A DNA stretch of 64,000 bases from positions 186,001 through 250,000 of the forward strand of contig NZ_JBBCOR010000001.1 in NCBI RefSeq assembly GCF_037151175.1. The letters are read 5' to 3'. This document shows, in pieces, positions 7,382-15,868 of this stretch; the stretch's first letter is position 1; each line of letters opens with the position of its first letter. The DNA comes from Asaia sp003994335 (GTDB taxonomy: Bacteria > Pseudomonadota > Alphaproteobacteria > Acetobacterales > Acetobacteraceae). A program made the position numbers and the translations under genes. The notes beneath the pieces were generated by a model. That model was not told where the DNA came from. It saw only the letters and a program-made list of their open reading frames with translations, and ran no database searches.

Positions 7382-9979
7382 ATGACGGAACAAGAAACAC
7401 TCGGCTACGATTTCGCCAAGGCTGAGCCCGAATGGCAGGCAAAATGGGACGCTGTGCGCGCTTTTGCCGCAGACGACCATCCTGCCGCCGACAAGCCGAA
7501 ATATTACGTGCTCGAGATGTTTCCGTATCCGTCGGGTCAGCTCCATATGGGCCATGTGCGCAATTATGCGCTTGGTGATGTCGTGGCGCGGTACAAGCGC
7601 GCGCGCGGTTTCTCGGTTCTGCATCCCATGGGCTGGGATGCGTTTGGTCTCCCTGCTGAAAACGCGGCGCGTGAGCGCGGGGTGCATCCGGGGCAGTGGA
7701 CATCCGACAACATCGCTGCCATGCGCGGCACCTTGCAGCGTCTGGGCTTCTCGCTCGATTGGGAGCGCGAAATCGCGACCTGTCTGCCGGAATATTACGG
7801 CCATCAGCAGAAGCTGTTCCTCGATATGTGGCGCAAGGGTCTCGTCGAGCGACGCGAATCCTCGGTCAACTGGGATCCGGTGGACAACACCGTTCTGGCG
7901 AATGAGCAGGTGGTCGATGGCCGTGGTTGGCGCTCCGGCGCGCTGATCGAAAAGAAGCGCCTGTCCCAGTGGTTCCTCAAGATCACCGATTTTGCGGCGC
8001 CCCTGCTCGAGGGGCTGGACAAGCTTGATCGCTGGCCGGCGCGCGTACGCGTGATGCAGGAGCGCTGGATCGGTCGTTCCGAGGGCGCACGGGTGCGTTT
8101 TGCGCTTCATGCGCCGCCGGAAGGATTCGATGTCGATCTGGATTCGGTCGAGGTCTTCACAACGCGTCCCGATACGCTGTTCGGTATGAGCTTCGTGGCG
8201 ATTGCGGCCGATCACCCGCTTGCTGCCAAGGTCGGGCAGGGGAACGAGGCGGTACGCCGTTTCATCGAGGAATGCCAGCGTCTCGGCACGTCCGAGGAAG
8301 CGATCGAGGCCGCTGAAAAGCGCGGGATCGATACGGGATTGCGTGTCAGCAATCCCTTTGCCCCCGACGAAACCGTGCCGGTCTGGATCGCGAATTTCGT
8401 GCTGATGGAATACGGTACGGGCGCCGTTTTCGGCTGCCCCTGCGGTGACCAGCGCGACCTTGATTTCGCACGCAAATACGCTCTGCCGGTGCGTCCGGTC
8501 ATTCTGCCGACCGGCGCGCAGCAGGCGGAATTCACGGTTGGCAAGACCGCCGTCACGGGCGACGGCACGCTCATCAATTCCGGCTTCCTTGATGGGCTGG
8601 ATATCGTAGAAGGCAAGCGCAAGGCGATCGAGCGCCTCGAGGGTATGGGGATCGGCCGGAGCGTCGTGAACTGGCGCCTGCGTGACTGGGGTATCTCCCG
8701 TCAGCGTTACTGGGGCTGCCCGATCCCGGTCATTCACTGTGATAGTTGCGGTGCCGTTCCGGTGCCGGATGACCAGCTTCCGCTCAAGCTGCCCGAGGAC
8801 GTGACATTTGATCGTCCCGGCAACCCGCTCGATCATCACCCGAGCTGGAAGCATGTGGATTGCCCGCAATGCGGCGCCAAGGCACGTCGCGAAACCGATA
8901 CTTTCGATACGTTTGTCGATAGCTCTTGGTATTTCGCGCGCTTTACCGCGCCTCATGCCGCCACCCCTACCGATCCGATTGCGGCCAATAGCTGGCTGCC
9001 TGTCGACCAGTATATCGGCGGTATCGAACACGCGATCCTGCATCTGCTCTACGCGCGGTTCTTCACCCGGGCCATGCATGAAACCGGTCACCTGAATGTG
9101 GACGAGCCTTTCGCCGGGCTCTTTACCCAGGGCATGATCACCCATGAAAGCTACCGCGACGAGAACGGCTGGCTTGCGCCGGAAGACGTCATGCGTTCGG
9201 GCGAGGGCTATGTGCGCCGCGATAATGGCCAGCCGGTTCAGCAGGGCCGTCTGGAGAAAATGTCCAAATCGAAGCGCAACACGGTTTCCCCCACCGCGAT
9301 CATCGAGCGTTTCGGGGCAGATACGGCGCGCTGGTTCGTCCTTTCCGACAGCCCGCCGGAACGTGACATGGAATGGACGGAAGCGGGTGTGGCTGCCTCA
9401 GCCCGTTTCGGCCAGCGTCTCTACCGTCTGGTTCAGTCCGTTGCCGCACAGGTGCCGTCGGATGTTGCCTTTGCCGAGGGCGGGCGTAGCCTGCGTCAGG
9501 CTACGCATCGCACCATTCGCGCCGTGACCGAGGCTCTGGAGGGCTTCACGCCCAACGTGGCCGTGGCGCGTCTTCACGAACTGAGTGCGGCCCTTTCGGA
9601 GGCCGAGAAATCGAGCGAGGCAGGGATTGGCGCGGCACGACGCGAAGCCGCCCTCGCCCTTTCCCTGCTCGTGGCGCCCATGATGCCGCATCTGGCGGAA
9701 GAGATGGTGGCAATGCTCGATCCAGAGGGCGCGATGGTTGTCGAACGCGCCTGGCCGGAGGCACTGGAAGAATTCCTGACGCGAGACAGCGTGACGCTGG
9801 GTGTGCAGATCATGGGCAAGCTGCGCGGCACGATCGAGGTTCCTCCCGACGCGCCTTCCGACATGGTCTTGCCCTTGGCCGAAGCAGAGCCGAACGTCGC
9901 GCGCATGCTCGAGGGCAAGCGTATCGTCAAGCGCATCCATGTGCCCAACCGTATCGTCAATTTCGTTGTGGCAGGCTGA
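7382..9979 (+). CDS. leuS: Leucyl-tRNA synthetase
   Basis: Class Ia aminoacyl-tRNA synthetase that charges tRNA-Leu in the cytoplasm. The ATP-binding HIGH-type motif is HMGH (about residues 55-58, within PYPSGQLHMGHVRNY) and the KMSKS loop is intact (KMSKSKRN, about 626). The CP1 editing domain lies around 220-420 (TTRPDTLFG, MEYGTGAVFG), and RDWGISRQRYWGCPIP leads into the catalytic core. A cysteine pair set (CDSCG..CPQCG, about 456-500) is a likely zinc-binding insert. The 865-residue length is normal. It is followed within 4 bp by lptE, so leuS-lptE-holA form a likely operon. Confidence 0.98.
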   Translation: MTEQETLGYDFAKAEPEWQAKWDAVRAFAADDHPAADKPKYYVLEMFPYPSGQLHMGHVRNYALGDVVARYKRARGFSVLHPMGWDAFGLPAENAARERGVHPGQWTSDNIAAMRGTLQRLGFSLDWEREIATCLPEYYGHQQKLFLDMWRKGLVERRESSVNWDPVDNTVLANEQVVDGRGWRSGALIEKKRLSQWFLKITDFAAPLLEGLDKLDRWPARVRVMQERWIGRSEGARVRFALHAPPEGFDVDLDSVEVFTTRPDTLFGMSFVAIAADHPLAAKVGQGNEAVRRFIEECQRLGTSEEAIEAAEKRGIDTGLRVSNPFAPDETVPVWIANFVLMEYGTGAVFGCPCGDQRDLDFARKYALPVRPVILPTGAQQAEFTVGKTAVTGDGTLINSGFLDGLDIVEGKRKAIERLEGMGIGRSVVNWRLRDWGISRQRYWGCPIPVIHCDSCGAVPVPDDQLPLKLPEDVTFDRPGNPLDHHPSWKHVDCPQCGAKARRETDTFDTFVDSSWYFARFTAPHAATPTDPIAANSWLPVDQYIGGIEHAILHLLYARFFTRAMHETGHLNVDEPFAGLFTQGMITHESYRDENGWLAPEDVMRSGEGYVRRDNGQPVQQGRLEKMSKSKRNTVSPTAIIERFGADTARWFVLSDSPPERDMEWTEAGVAASARFGQRLYRLVQSVAAQVPSDVAFAEGGRSLRQATHRTIRAVTEALEGFTPNVAVARLHELSAALSEAEKSSEAGIGAARREAALALSLLVAPMMPHLAEEMVAMLDPEGAMVVERAWPEALEEFLTRDSVTLGVQIMGKLRGTIEVPPDAPSDMVLPLAEAEPNVARMLEGKRIVKRIHVPNRIVNFVVAG

Positions 9980-9983
9980 ATCC

Positions 9984-10634
9984 ATGCGTCGTCTCGTCGT
10001 GCTCGTCTGCCTGACCCTGAGCGGTTGCGGGTTTCAACCGCTCTACGGAAGCAGGAGCGAGGAGGGCGCGCGCGTCAATCGCGAGATGCAGCGTATCTAT
10101 GTGGCAAACATGTCCGAGCGGACGGGGCAGCAATTGCGCCTGGCGCTACAGGAGCAGTTGGGTGCGGGCAGCACCAAGGCCCCTGATGGATATACGCTCA
10201 ATGTCAGCTTCGGCATCAATGCCTCGGCAATCGACATCCATAGCGACAATACCTCGGGGCGCATTCGTGAAATCGGCAATGCGCATTGGAGGCTCTTCAC
10301 AGTCGAGGCCTCCCCCAAATTCCTGGCAGAGGGCGATGCCACGCTTCTCGATGGCGCAAATGCGACCTTCGAGCAATATCTTGCCTCCACGCTCAATGAC
10401 GAGACCATCCATGCGCGTCTGGCTGAGGGGTTGGCGGGGATCATACGTCAGCAGATCGCAGTCTGGTTCCGCTCCCAGATCAAGCCTTCGCGCAACAATG
10501 CCGATGATGTGCCATCGTATTTCGATCCCAACGCCATGCCGACGCGTAATGGCCAGCCCTACCAGAAGGCCGGACCGGACGGATTCCCCGCTGCCGCAAC
10601 GGGTCGTACCGACCTCAACAGCACGGATGAATAA
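9984..10634 (+). CDS. lptE: LPS-assembly lipoprotein LptE
   Basis: Outer-membrane lipoprotein that plugs the LptD barrel in lipopolysaccharide export. The 216-residue protein starts MRRLVVLVCLTLSGCGFQPLYG: a short signal with the lipobox LSGC and the GFQPLYG motif diagnostic of alphaproteobacterial LptE. I chose the ATG at 9984, just after the leuS stop (9979), because it gives this clean signal peptide. The C-terminal tail rich in Asn, Pro and Gly is probably disordered. Position between leuS and holA is the conserved one. Confidence 0.9.
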   Translation: MRRLVVLVCLTLSGCGFQPLYGSRSEEGARVNREMQRIYVANMSERTGQQLRLALQEQLGAGSTKAPDGYTLNVSFGINASAIDIHSDNTSGRIREIGNAHWRLFTVEASPKFLAEGDATLLDGANATFEQYLASTLNDETIHARLAEGLAGIIRQQIAVWFRSQIKPSRNNADDVPSYFDPNAMPTRNGQPYQKAGPDGFPAAATGRTDLNSTDE

Positions 10635-10640
10635 CGCCGT

Positions 10641-11651
10641 ATGAAGATCGATGCCCGCTCGACCGCGCGCACCCTGGCCGAGATCGGCAAGTGGCGCGGG
10701 GTCCTGCTCTATGGCGATGATCTCGGTCTGATACGCGAACGCGCAGCGCACTGCGTGCGCCTCGTGGCAGAGTCTCTGGACGATCCATTCCGTGTGGCCG
10801 TGCTGGATCAGGAGCAGCATGGGCGTGTTGAGGAAGAGGTCGGTGCGCTTTCCCTCATCGGCGGTCGACGGGCGGTCTGGGTGCGTGACGCCCAGGATGG
10901 GGTGCTGCCAAGGGTGACGGCAGCCCTGGGCATCGATAGCGATACATTGCTGGTGATCGAGGCACCTGGCCTGGCATCCCGCGCCAAGCTGCGCGCGGCA
11001 CTCGATTCCAATCCGAAGATCGCCTCGATCGGGTGCTACCCGGAAGAGGGGCGTACCCTCATTGCCTCGCTGACCGAGCTCTTTCGCGAAGCGGGGATCG
11101 CCATAGATCGGGACGCATTGTTCTGGCTCTCTTCGGTGCTTGGGGCTGATCGTGCGGCTGTGCGTAGCGAGGTCGATAAACTGGTCCTCTATGCGGGTGA
11201 GAGCGGCAAGCTCACCCTTGATGAGTGTCAGGAATGCATCGGGGATTCGGCAAATGCCACGCTCGATGACGCGACATCTGCGGCCCTGGCGGGTGAGCGC
11301 GCTATCGCCGATATTGCATTGGAACGCGCTCTGGCCGATGGCCTGTCGCCCATTGCGCTGGCCCGGGCGTGTTTGTCGCTCATGACGCGCTTGATGCGCG
11401 TGCTGGACTGGATGGATGAGGGGCGATCCAGGCAGGAGGCAATGAAGATGCTCAAGCCTCCGGTCTTCTTCAAGAAGCAGGAGAGCTTCAGCAAGGCGCT
11501 CGAGCGCTGGGATCGCGTGGGATTGAGTCGCGCCTGCGAGGCGGTTCAGGGGTTCGAACTGGCCTGCAAACAGACAGGGTCGCCCGATCTGGCGCTCTCG
11601 CGGCGCCTTGTCGCACAGCTCTGCCTCGGGCCCCGGTCATTCCAGCGTTGA
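10641..11651 (+). CDS. holA: DNA polymerase III subunit delta
   Basis: Clamp-loader subunit that opens the beta sliding clamp. The 336-residue protein shows the expected three-domain HolA layout: an N-terminal AAA-like domain lacking a P-loop (VLLYGDDLGLIRERA, SLIGGRRAVWVRDA), then the region with GADRAAVRSEVDKLVLYAG and a C-terminal collar domain (LMTRLMRVLDWMDEGRS.., QEAMKMLKPPVFFKK). The start lies 7 bp after lptE. The downstream ABC operon begins 109 bp later, after a GGCGCT-gacg-AGCGCC hairpin (11731-11746). Confidence 0.93.
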   Translation: MKIDARSTARTLAEIGKWRGVLLYGDDLGLIRERAAHCVRLVAESLDDPFRVAVLDQEQHGRVEEEVGALSLIGGRRAVWVRDAQDGVLPRVTAALGIDSDTLLVIEAPGLASRAKLRAALDSNPKIASIGCYPEEGRTLIASLTELFREAGIAIDRDALFWLSSVLGADRAAVRSEVDKLVLYAGESGKLTLDECQECIGDSANATLDDATSAALAGERAIADIALERALADGLSPIALARACLSLMTRLMRVLDWMDEGRSRQEAMKMLKPPVFFKKQESFSKALERWDRVGLSRACEAVQGFELACKQTGSPDLALSRRLVAQLCLGPRSFQR

Positions 11652-11760
11652 AATCACGCTGCAACTCTGCCACGCCGTTATAGGTGATTTCGGACGAGCG
11701 GGGAGATGACACGATCAGCTGTAACGTGAAGGCGCTGACGAGCGCCCGTGCAGGCTCTGC

Positions 11761-12741
11761 ATGCAAAGCACATGGCTCGTGAGCGTGCGGAGCCTCTGGG
11801 GGGTGCTTCTGCGTCGTCGCGATGCGCTTGGCGCGTGCTGCGCGCTCGGCCTGATGATCCTGGCGGCGCTCGCTGCACCGCTCTATGCCCGAGCGGTCGG
11901 TGTCGACCCTATGGAGTCAAACCTCGCGGGAGTGGTCGTGCGTGATGGGGTAAGCCAGGACGTGATGCAGCCTAACGATAACCCGCTGCATCTCGGCCTC
12001 TCGCCCATAGGCCCCTCCTGGCGCTGGGGTGCTTATGCCCTGGGGGCGGATTCACAGGGACGCGATATTGCCGCCAGGCTTCTCTATGGTGCGCGTAGCT
12101 CCCTGTTGATTGCATTCTCGGCGGCCTGCCTGTCGCTCCTCGCTGCAACGGCCTGTGGGCTCCTTGCGGGATATTGCGGCGGCTGGGTCGATCTCGTGAT
12201 TTCGCGTCTGCTGGATATTCTCTGGGCGGTACCGGTCTATCTCTTTGCCATCAGTCTGAGCGTGGTCACAATCGGCCATGATCTCGCCCTGGGTCCGTTT
12301 CACCTGAGAGCCGACTCTCTGTTACTGCCCATTCTCATCATCGCCCTCATCTACGTGCCTTACGCGGCCCGTCCGATCCGCGCACGGACCAAAAGCCTGT
12401 CCAGCGCGGGCTTCGTACTGGCCGCACGCGGGCTGGGGGCATCATCGCTACGTATCGTCCTGCGTGAGATCCTCCCTCTCCTGGCGGAAACCTTGCTGGT
12501 ACTGGCCCCTCTGATCATGGCGCTCTGCCTGCTTGCGGAATCCGCCCTGTCCTTTCTCAGCCTCGGCGTTCAGGCGCCAGCCGCCTCATGGGGAAGTCTG
12601 ATCCATGATGGCGAAGGACTAATCTATAGTCGTCCCGTAGTTGCCATCGCGCCTGGACTGGCGATCATCGTCACCGTGTTATGCCTCAATACGCTGGGCG
12701 ATGCGGCGCAGGCGGAGCTCAGGGCTAAGGGACAGAGATGA
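11761..12741 (+). CDS. Dpp/Opp-type ABC transporter permease (DppC-like)
   Basis: Inner-membrane permease of a peptide/nickel-type ABC importer, 326 residues. After one N-terminal helix (LGLMILAALAAPLYA) comes a periplasmic segment with HxLGADSQGRDIAARLLYGAR, the hallmark of DppC/OppC proteins, then five further helices and the EAA loop (AARGLGASSLRIVLREILP) that contacts the ATPases. The end overlaps the next permease by 4 bp. The gene order C-B-D-F differs from the usual B-C-D-F. No substrate-binding protein gene is in the cluster, so the substrate cannot be judged. Confidence 0.85.
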   Translation: MQSTWLVSVRSLWGVLLRRRDALGACCALGLMILAALAAPLYARAVGVDPMESNLAGVVVRDGVSQDVMQPNDNPLHLGLSPIGPSWRWGAYALGADSQGRDIAARLLYGARSSLLIAFSAACLSLLAATACGLLAGYCGGWVDLVISRLLDILWAVPVYLFAISLSVVTIGHDLALGPFHLRADSLLLPILIIALIYVPYAARPIRARTKSLSSAGFVLAARGLGASSLRIVLREILPLLAETLLVLAPLIMALCLLAESALSFLSLGVQAPAASWGSLIHDGEGLIYSRPVVAIAPGLAIIVTVLCLNTLGDAAQAELRAKGQR

Positions 12742-13718
12742 GCGGCTTTCTCTCCCGTCTCGGTCAGATGGTGCTCGTCCTGTTCGGTATCTCGGTACTC
12801 GTTTTTGCAGTGTTTTTCGCAACGCCGGGATCAGACCCCTCCGCCCGCATCGCAGGGCGCGGGGCGAGCCCAGAAGTGGTGGCGCGCGTGCGTCATGCCT
12901 ATGGGTTCGATCGCGCTTTGCCCGTGCGTTACCTGACGATGATGGACCATCTCTTCATTTCGCGAAACCTGACTTCCTACGTTAATCACGGGCAGAACGT
13001 GGTGAGCGAGGTTTTCGATGCTGCTCCCGTTACGCTGTCGCTCGTGCTATTCGCAGCGCTATTCTGGCTGGCAGGCGCCCTGGTTTTCGGGCTGATTGGC
13101 GCTGCCTGGCAAGGCAGCGCGCTGGATCGGCTGATTGGCGGGCTGGCTTTGGTAGGGCTGTCGATGCCGGTTTTCTGGCTTGGTGAGATGGTGAATCTTG
13201 TGAGCCAGAGCCGGTTTCATGAAACCTGGCTTTTTCGCTGGGTGCCGCCCCTGGGCTACGTGCCCTTCACCACCAGCCCTATCGCCTGGGCAAAAGGGCT
13301 GATTCTGCCCGCCATGACGCTCTCAGTAGCGTTTATCGGTCTATACAGTCGGGTGTTGCGTACCGATCTGTTGGTTGCCATGCAGGAGGAGTCCTTGCGC
13401 ACGGCCCGCGCAAAGGGCGTGGGGCCGTGGCGGTTATGGTTTGTCCACGCGCTTCGCCTGTCAGGGTTGAGTGCGCTATCGCTTTTCGGGCTCGATTTTG
13501 CGCAGTTGCTCGGGGGCGGGGCCTTACTGACCGAGGTCGTTTTTGCGCTGCCGGGGGTAGGCCATCTGACCTATCAGGGGCTGAGTACGCTCGATCTGCC
13601 ACTGATCATGGCCACCGTGCTCTATGCGGCCTTTTTCGTAGTCATTGCCAATGCCCTGATCGACGGTTTGTATCGGGTGCTCGACCCTCGTATCGTTCGA
13701 AGTCCGCATGACCGGTAA
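12738..13718 (+). CDS. Dpp/Opp-type ABC transporter permease (DppB-like)
   Basis: Second membrane subunit, 326 residues, with the DppB pattern: N-terminal helix LVLFGISVLVFAVFF with ATPGSDPSARI after it, RHAYGFDRALPVRYL in the first periplasmic stretch, then helices with GLSMPVFWLGEM and the C-terminal EAA region (ARAKGVGPWRLWFVHALR). LTEVVFALPGVGHLTYQGL is a common DppB end motif. ATG overlaps the previous stop by 4 bp and the next gene starts 11 bp before this stop, so translation is probably coupled. Confidence 0.87.
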   Translation: MSGFLSRLGQMVLVLFGISVLVFAVFFATPGSDPSARIAGRGASPEVVARVRHAYGFDRALPVRYLTMMDHLFISRNLTSYVNHGQNVVSEVFDAAPVTLSLVLFAALFWLAGALVFGLIGAAWQGSALDRLIGGLALVGLSMPVFWLGEMVNLVSQSRFHETWLFRWVPPLGYVPFTTSPIAWAKGLILPAMTLSVAFIGLYSRVLRTDLLVAMQEESLRTARAKGVGPWRLWFVHALRLSGLSALSLFGLDFAQLLGGGALLTEVVFALPGVGHLTYQGLSTLDLPLIMATVLYAAFFVVIANALIDGLYRVLDPRIVRSPHDR

Positions 13719-14655
13719 GACCCTCTTGTCCCTGCACGATCTGCGCCTTGATCATCCAAGGGCGGGAATACTGCTCGACGGTGTTTCACTCACCCTGGAA
13801 CGCGGTCAGATTCTGGGGGTGGTCGGAGAATCCGGCTCGGGCAAGAGTTTGACGGGTCTCAGCGTTCTGGGTCTGCAGCCAACGGGGAAACTGTCTGGCA
13901 GGATGATTTTCGACGGGCAGGATCTGACCCGGTTTGGCGAGGCTGAATGGCGTGGGTTCCGGGGCAAGCGAGCCGCCATGATCTTCCAGGACCCCATGAC
14001 TGCTTTTCTCCCGGTGAGGCGTATCGGTCCACAGATCGAGGAGCAGATCCGGCTGCATATGACGATGTCTCGGCGCGCGGCACGGGCACGCGTCATCGCG
14101 CTGCTCGGACGAATGGGAGTCCCCTCTCCGGAACGCATGGCAGAGCGCTATCCGCATGAGTTATCGGGTGGGTTGAGGCAGCGCGCCATGATCGCCATGG
14201 CGCTCTCCTGCGATCCCGAATTGCTGATCGCGGATGAGCCGACGACGGCGCTGGACGTGACCGTTCAGGCGCAGATCCTCACCCTCCTGCGTGAGATCGG
14301 CGCGCGTGATGCCAGCGTCATGCTGATCACCCATGATATGGGCGTCGTGTCGCAAAGCTGTACCCACGTCGCAGTGCTCTATGCCGGGGTCGTGATCGAG
14401 ACAGCTCCGGTGCAAAAGCTCCTGGCGACTCCGCTTCACCCCTACACACAGGCGTTGCTGCGCGCGATCCCACCTCTTGAGGGGCCAAGACCGGACCGTC
14501 TGCCGGTCATCGAGGGCGTCCCCCCTACGCCGAAGACGCGCCCTTCGGGCTGCGTCTTCGCTCCGCGCTGCGCCGCGGTCGAGTCACGATGCCAGACGAG
14601 GCCGGCGTTCAGGGAGCGGGGTGATCACAAGGTCGCCTGTGTGCTGTATCCATGA
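13708..14655 (+). CDS. Dpp/Opp-type ABC transporter ATPase (DppD-like)
   Basis: Cytoplasmic ATPase, 315 residues. Walker A is GESGSGKS (about 39-46), the signature is LSGGLRQR (about 152-159) and Walker B is LLIADEPT (about 172-179), followed by the H-loop ITHDMG. The C-terminal Cys-containing extension (GCVFAPRC..., CQTRPAF) is typical of the oligopeptide family, where it can bind an iron-sulfur cluster in some members. It pairs with the downstream ATPase. All catalytic motifs are intact. Confidence 0.92.
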   Translation: MTGKTLLSLHDLRLDHPRAGILLDGVSLTLERGQILGVVGESGSGKSLTGLSVLGLQPTGKLSGRMIFDGQDLTRFGEAEWRGFRGKRAAMIFQDPMTAFLPVRRIGPQIEEQIRLHMTMSRRAARARVIALLGRMGVPSPERMAERYPHELSGGLRQRAMIAMALSCDPELLIADEPTTALDVTVQAQILTLLREIGARDASVMLITHDMGVVSQSCTHVAVLYAGVVIETAPVQKLLATPLHPYTQALLRAIPPLEGPRPDRLPVIEGVPPTPKTRPSGCVFAPRCAAVESRCQTRPAFRERGDHKVACVLYP

Positions 14656-15587
14656 GACCCTTGCTGGAAGCCCGTGATCTGGTCAGAGCCTACTCCGTCA
14701 GCGGGGGCGGAAAATTGCGCGCTGTCGAGGGCGTCTCACTCACGCTCGCGCGGGGCGAGACGCTGGCTCTGGTGGGGGAGTCTGGCTGCGGCAAGTCCAC
14801 GCTCGGGCGTCTCCTGATGGGGTTTGATCGCCCGGACAGGGGGCAGGTGGTCTTCGGGGGGCAGGACCTCGCGGCGCTTTCTGCGCGTGCCACACGTCAG
14901 ATACGCAGCCGATTGCAGATGGTATTCCAGGATTCCGGCTCGGCCTTCAATCCGCGCTGGACCATTGGCCAAGCCCTGGCAGAGCCCTTCCGTATCCACA
15001 GGCGTCCGTGGTCACGCGAGAGCCTCGAGGCATTGCTGGATCGCGTGGGCCTTTCGGCAGCTTTTCACGACCGTTATCCTGCCGCCCTGTCTGGAGGTCA
15101 ACGCCAGCGGCTGAACATTGCCCGCGCGATCGCGCTGTCACCAGAGTTGATCATCGCCGATGAGCCGGTTTCAGCGCTCGACGTGTCAGTGCAAGCGCAG
15201 ATCATCAATCTGCTGCGCGATCTGCAGGCCGACCTCGATCTGGCCTGCCTGTTTATTTCGCACGATCTCGCGGTCGTCCGTCAGATCGCCGATCGCATGG
15301 CCGTCATGTATCTTGGTGGGATCGTAGAGGAGGGGGAAACGCTCTCTGTGCTGGCGACCCCATCTCATCCCTATACGCGCGCGCTGGTCGAAGCCGTGCC
15401 GCAACCCGGCAAGCCGCTCGGGGTGCCCTTGCAAGGCGATGTCCCAAGCCCGCTCTCCCCGCCATCGGGATGCCGCTTCCACACGCGTTGCCCGGTGGCG
15501 CGATCCCGATGCGCGACCGAGAGACCGTTCCTGGCGCCGTATCGGGATGGGCGCCATGTCGCCTGCCATTATCCGCTGACAGGCTAG
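14652..15587 (+). CDS. Dpp/Opp-type ABC transporter ATPase (DppF-like)
   Basis: Second ATPase of the importer, 311 residues, with Walker A GESGCGKST, Q-loop QMVFQDSGSAFNPR (the DppF/OppF form), signature LSGGQRQR, Walker B LIIADEPVSALD and ISHDLAVV. The C-terminal segment GCRFHTRCPVARSRC matches the conserved Cys region of this family. It overlaps the preceding ATPase by 4 bp and ends the operon. An unassigned 281-bp gap follows. Confidence 0.92.
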   Translation: MRPLLEARDLVRAYSVSGGGKLRAVEGVSLTLARGETLALVGESGCGKSTLGRLLMGFDRPDRGQVVFGGQDLAALSARATRQIRSRLQMVFQDSGSAFNPRWTIGQALAEPFRIHRRPWSRESLEALLDRVGLSAAFHDRYPAALSGGQRQRLNIARAIALSPELIIADEPVSALDVSVQAQIINLLRDLQADLDLACLFISHDLAVVRQIADRMAVMYLGGIVEEGETLSVLATPSHPYTRALVEAVPQPGKPLGVPLQGDVPSPLSPPSGCRFHTRCPVARSRCATERPFLAPYRDGRHVACHYPLTG

Positions 15588-15637
15588 ATCATGCGGGCCC
15601 CGCACTCCACGCCAGGTTCTCGAGGCGGGGGGACTTT

Positions 15638-15844
15638 GTGACCCTTCCGATATCGGTCTCCTTACCTTCGACGGGACATCGGCAGGATTTTCCGAGAGGA
15701 TTGGATCCGGGTGATATTGACCGGCTTCGCCAGAGCGCCTTCAATGAAGCGTTGCCTCGTCTCGCCTTGACCAGTGAGTTAGATGAGCGAGCCGCCATCG
15801 GCTTGATGCGCAAAGGCGTCGAATGCCCCAATTCTCACACCTAA
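15638..15844 (+). CDS. Possible small protein, unknown
   Basis: A 68-codon open frame with a GTG start preceded by a G-rich stretch (GCGGGGGGA) that could act as a ribosome-binding site. The end (LDPGDIDRLRQSAFNEALPRLALTSELDERAAIGLMRKG) looks like a plausible soluble helical protein, and the frame ends 25 bp before the glycosyltransferase-like gene. I recognise no family. It may be a small coupled gene or a chance frame. Confidence 0.3.
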   Translation: MTLPISVSLPSTGHRQDFPRGLDPGDIDRLRQSAFNEALPRLALTSELDERAAIGLMRKGVECPNSHT

Positions 15845-15868
15845 CACCCGGGACGCAGACCAGAAGCC

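Noticed and set aside
7211..9145. 644-codon frame antisense to leuS
   Set aside because: Low-complexity His/Arg-rich translation typical of a shadow frame.
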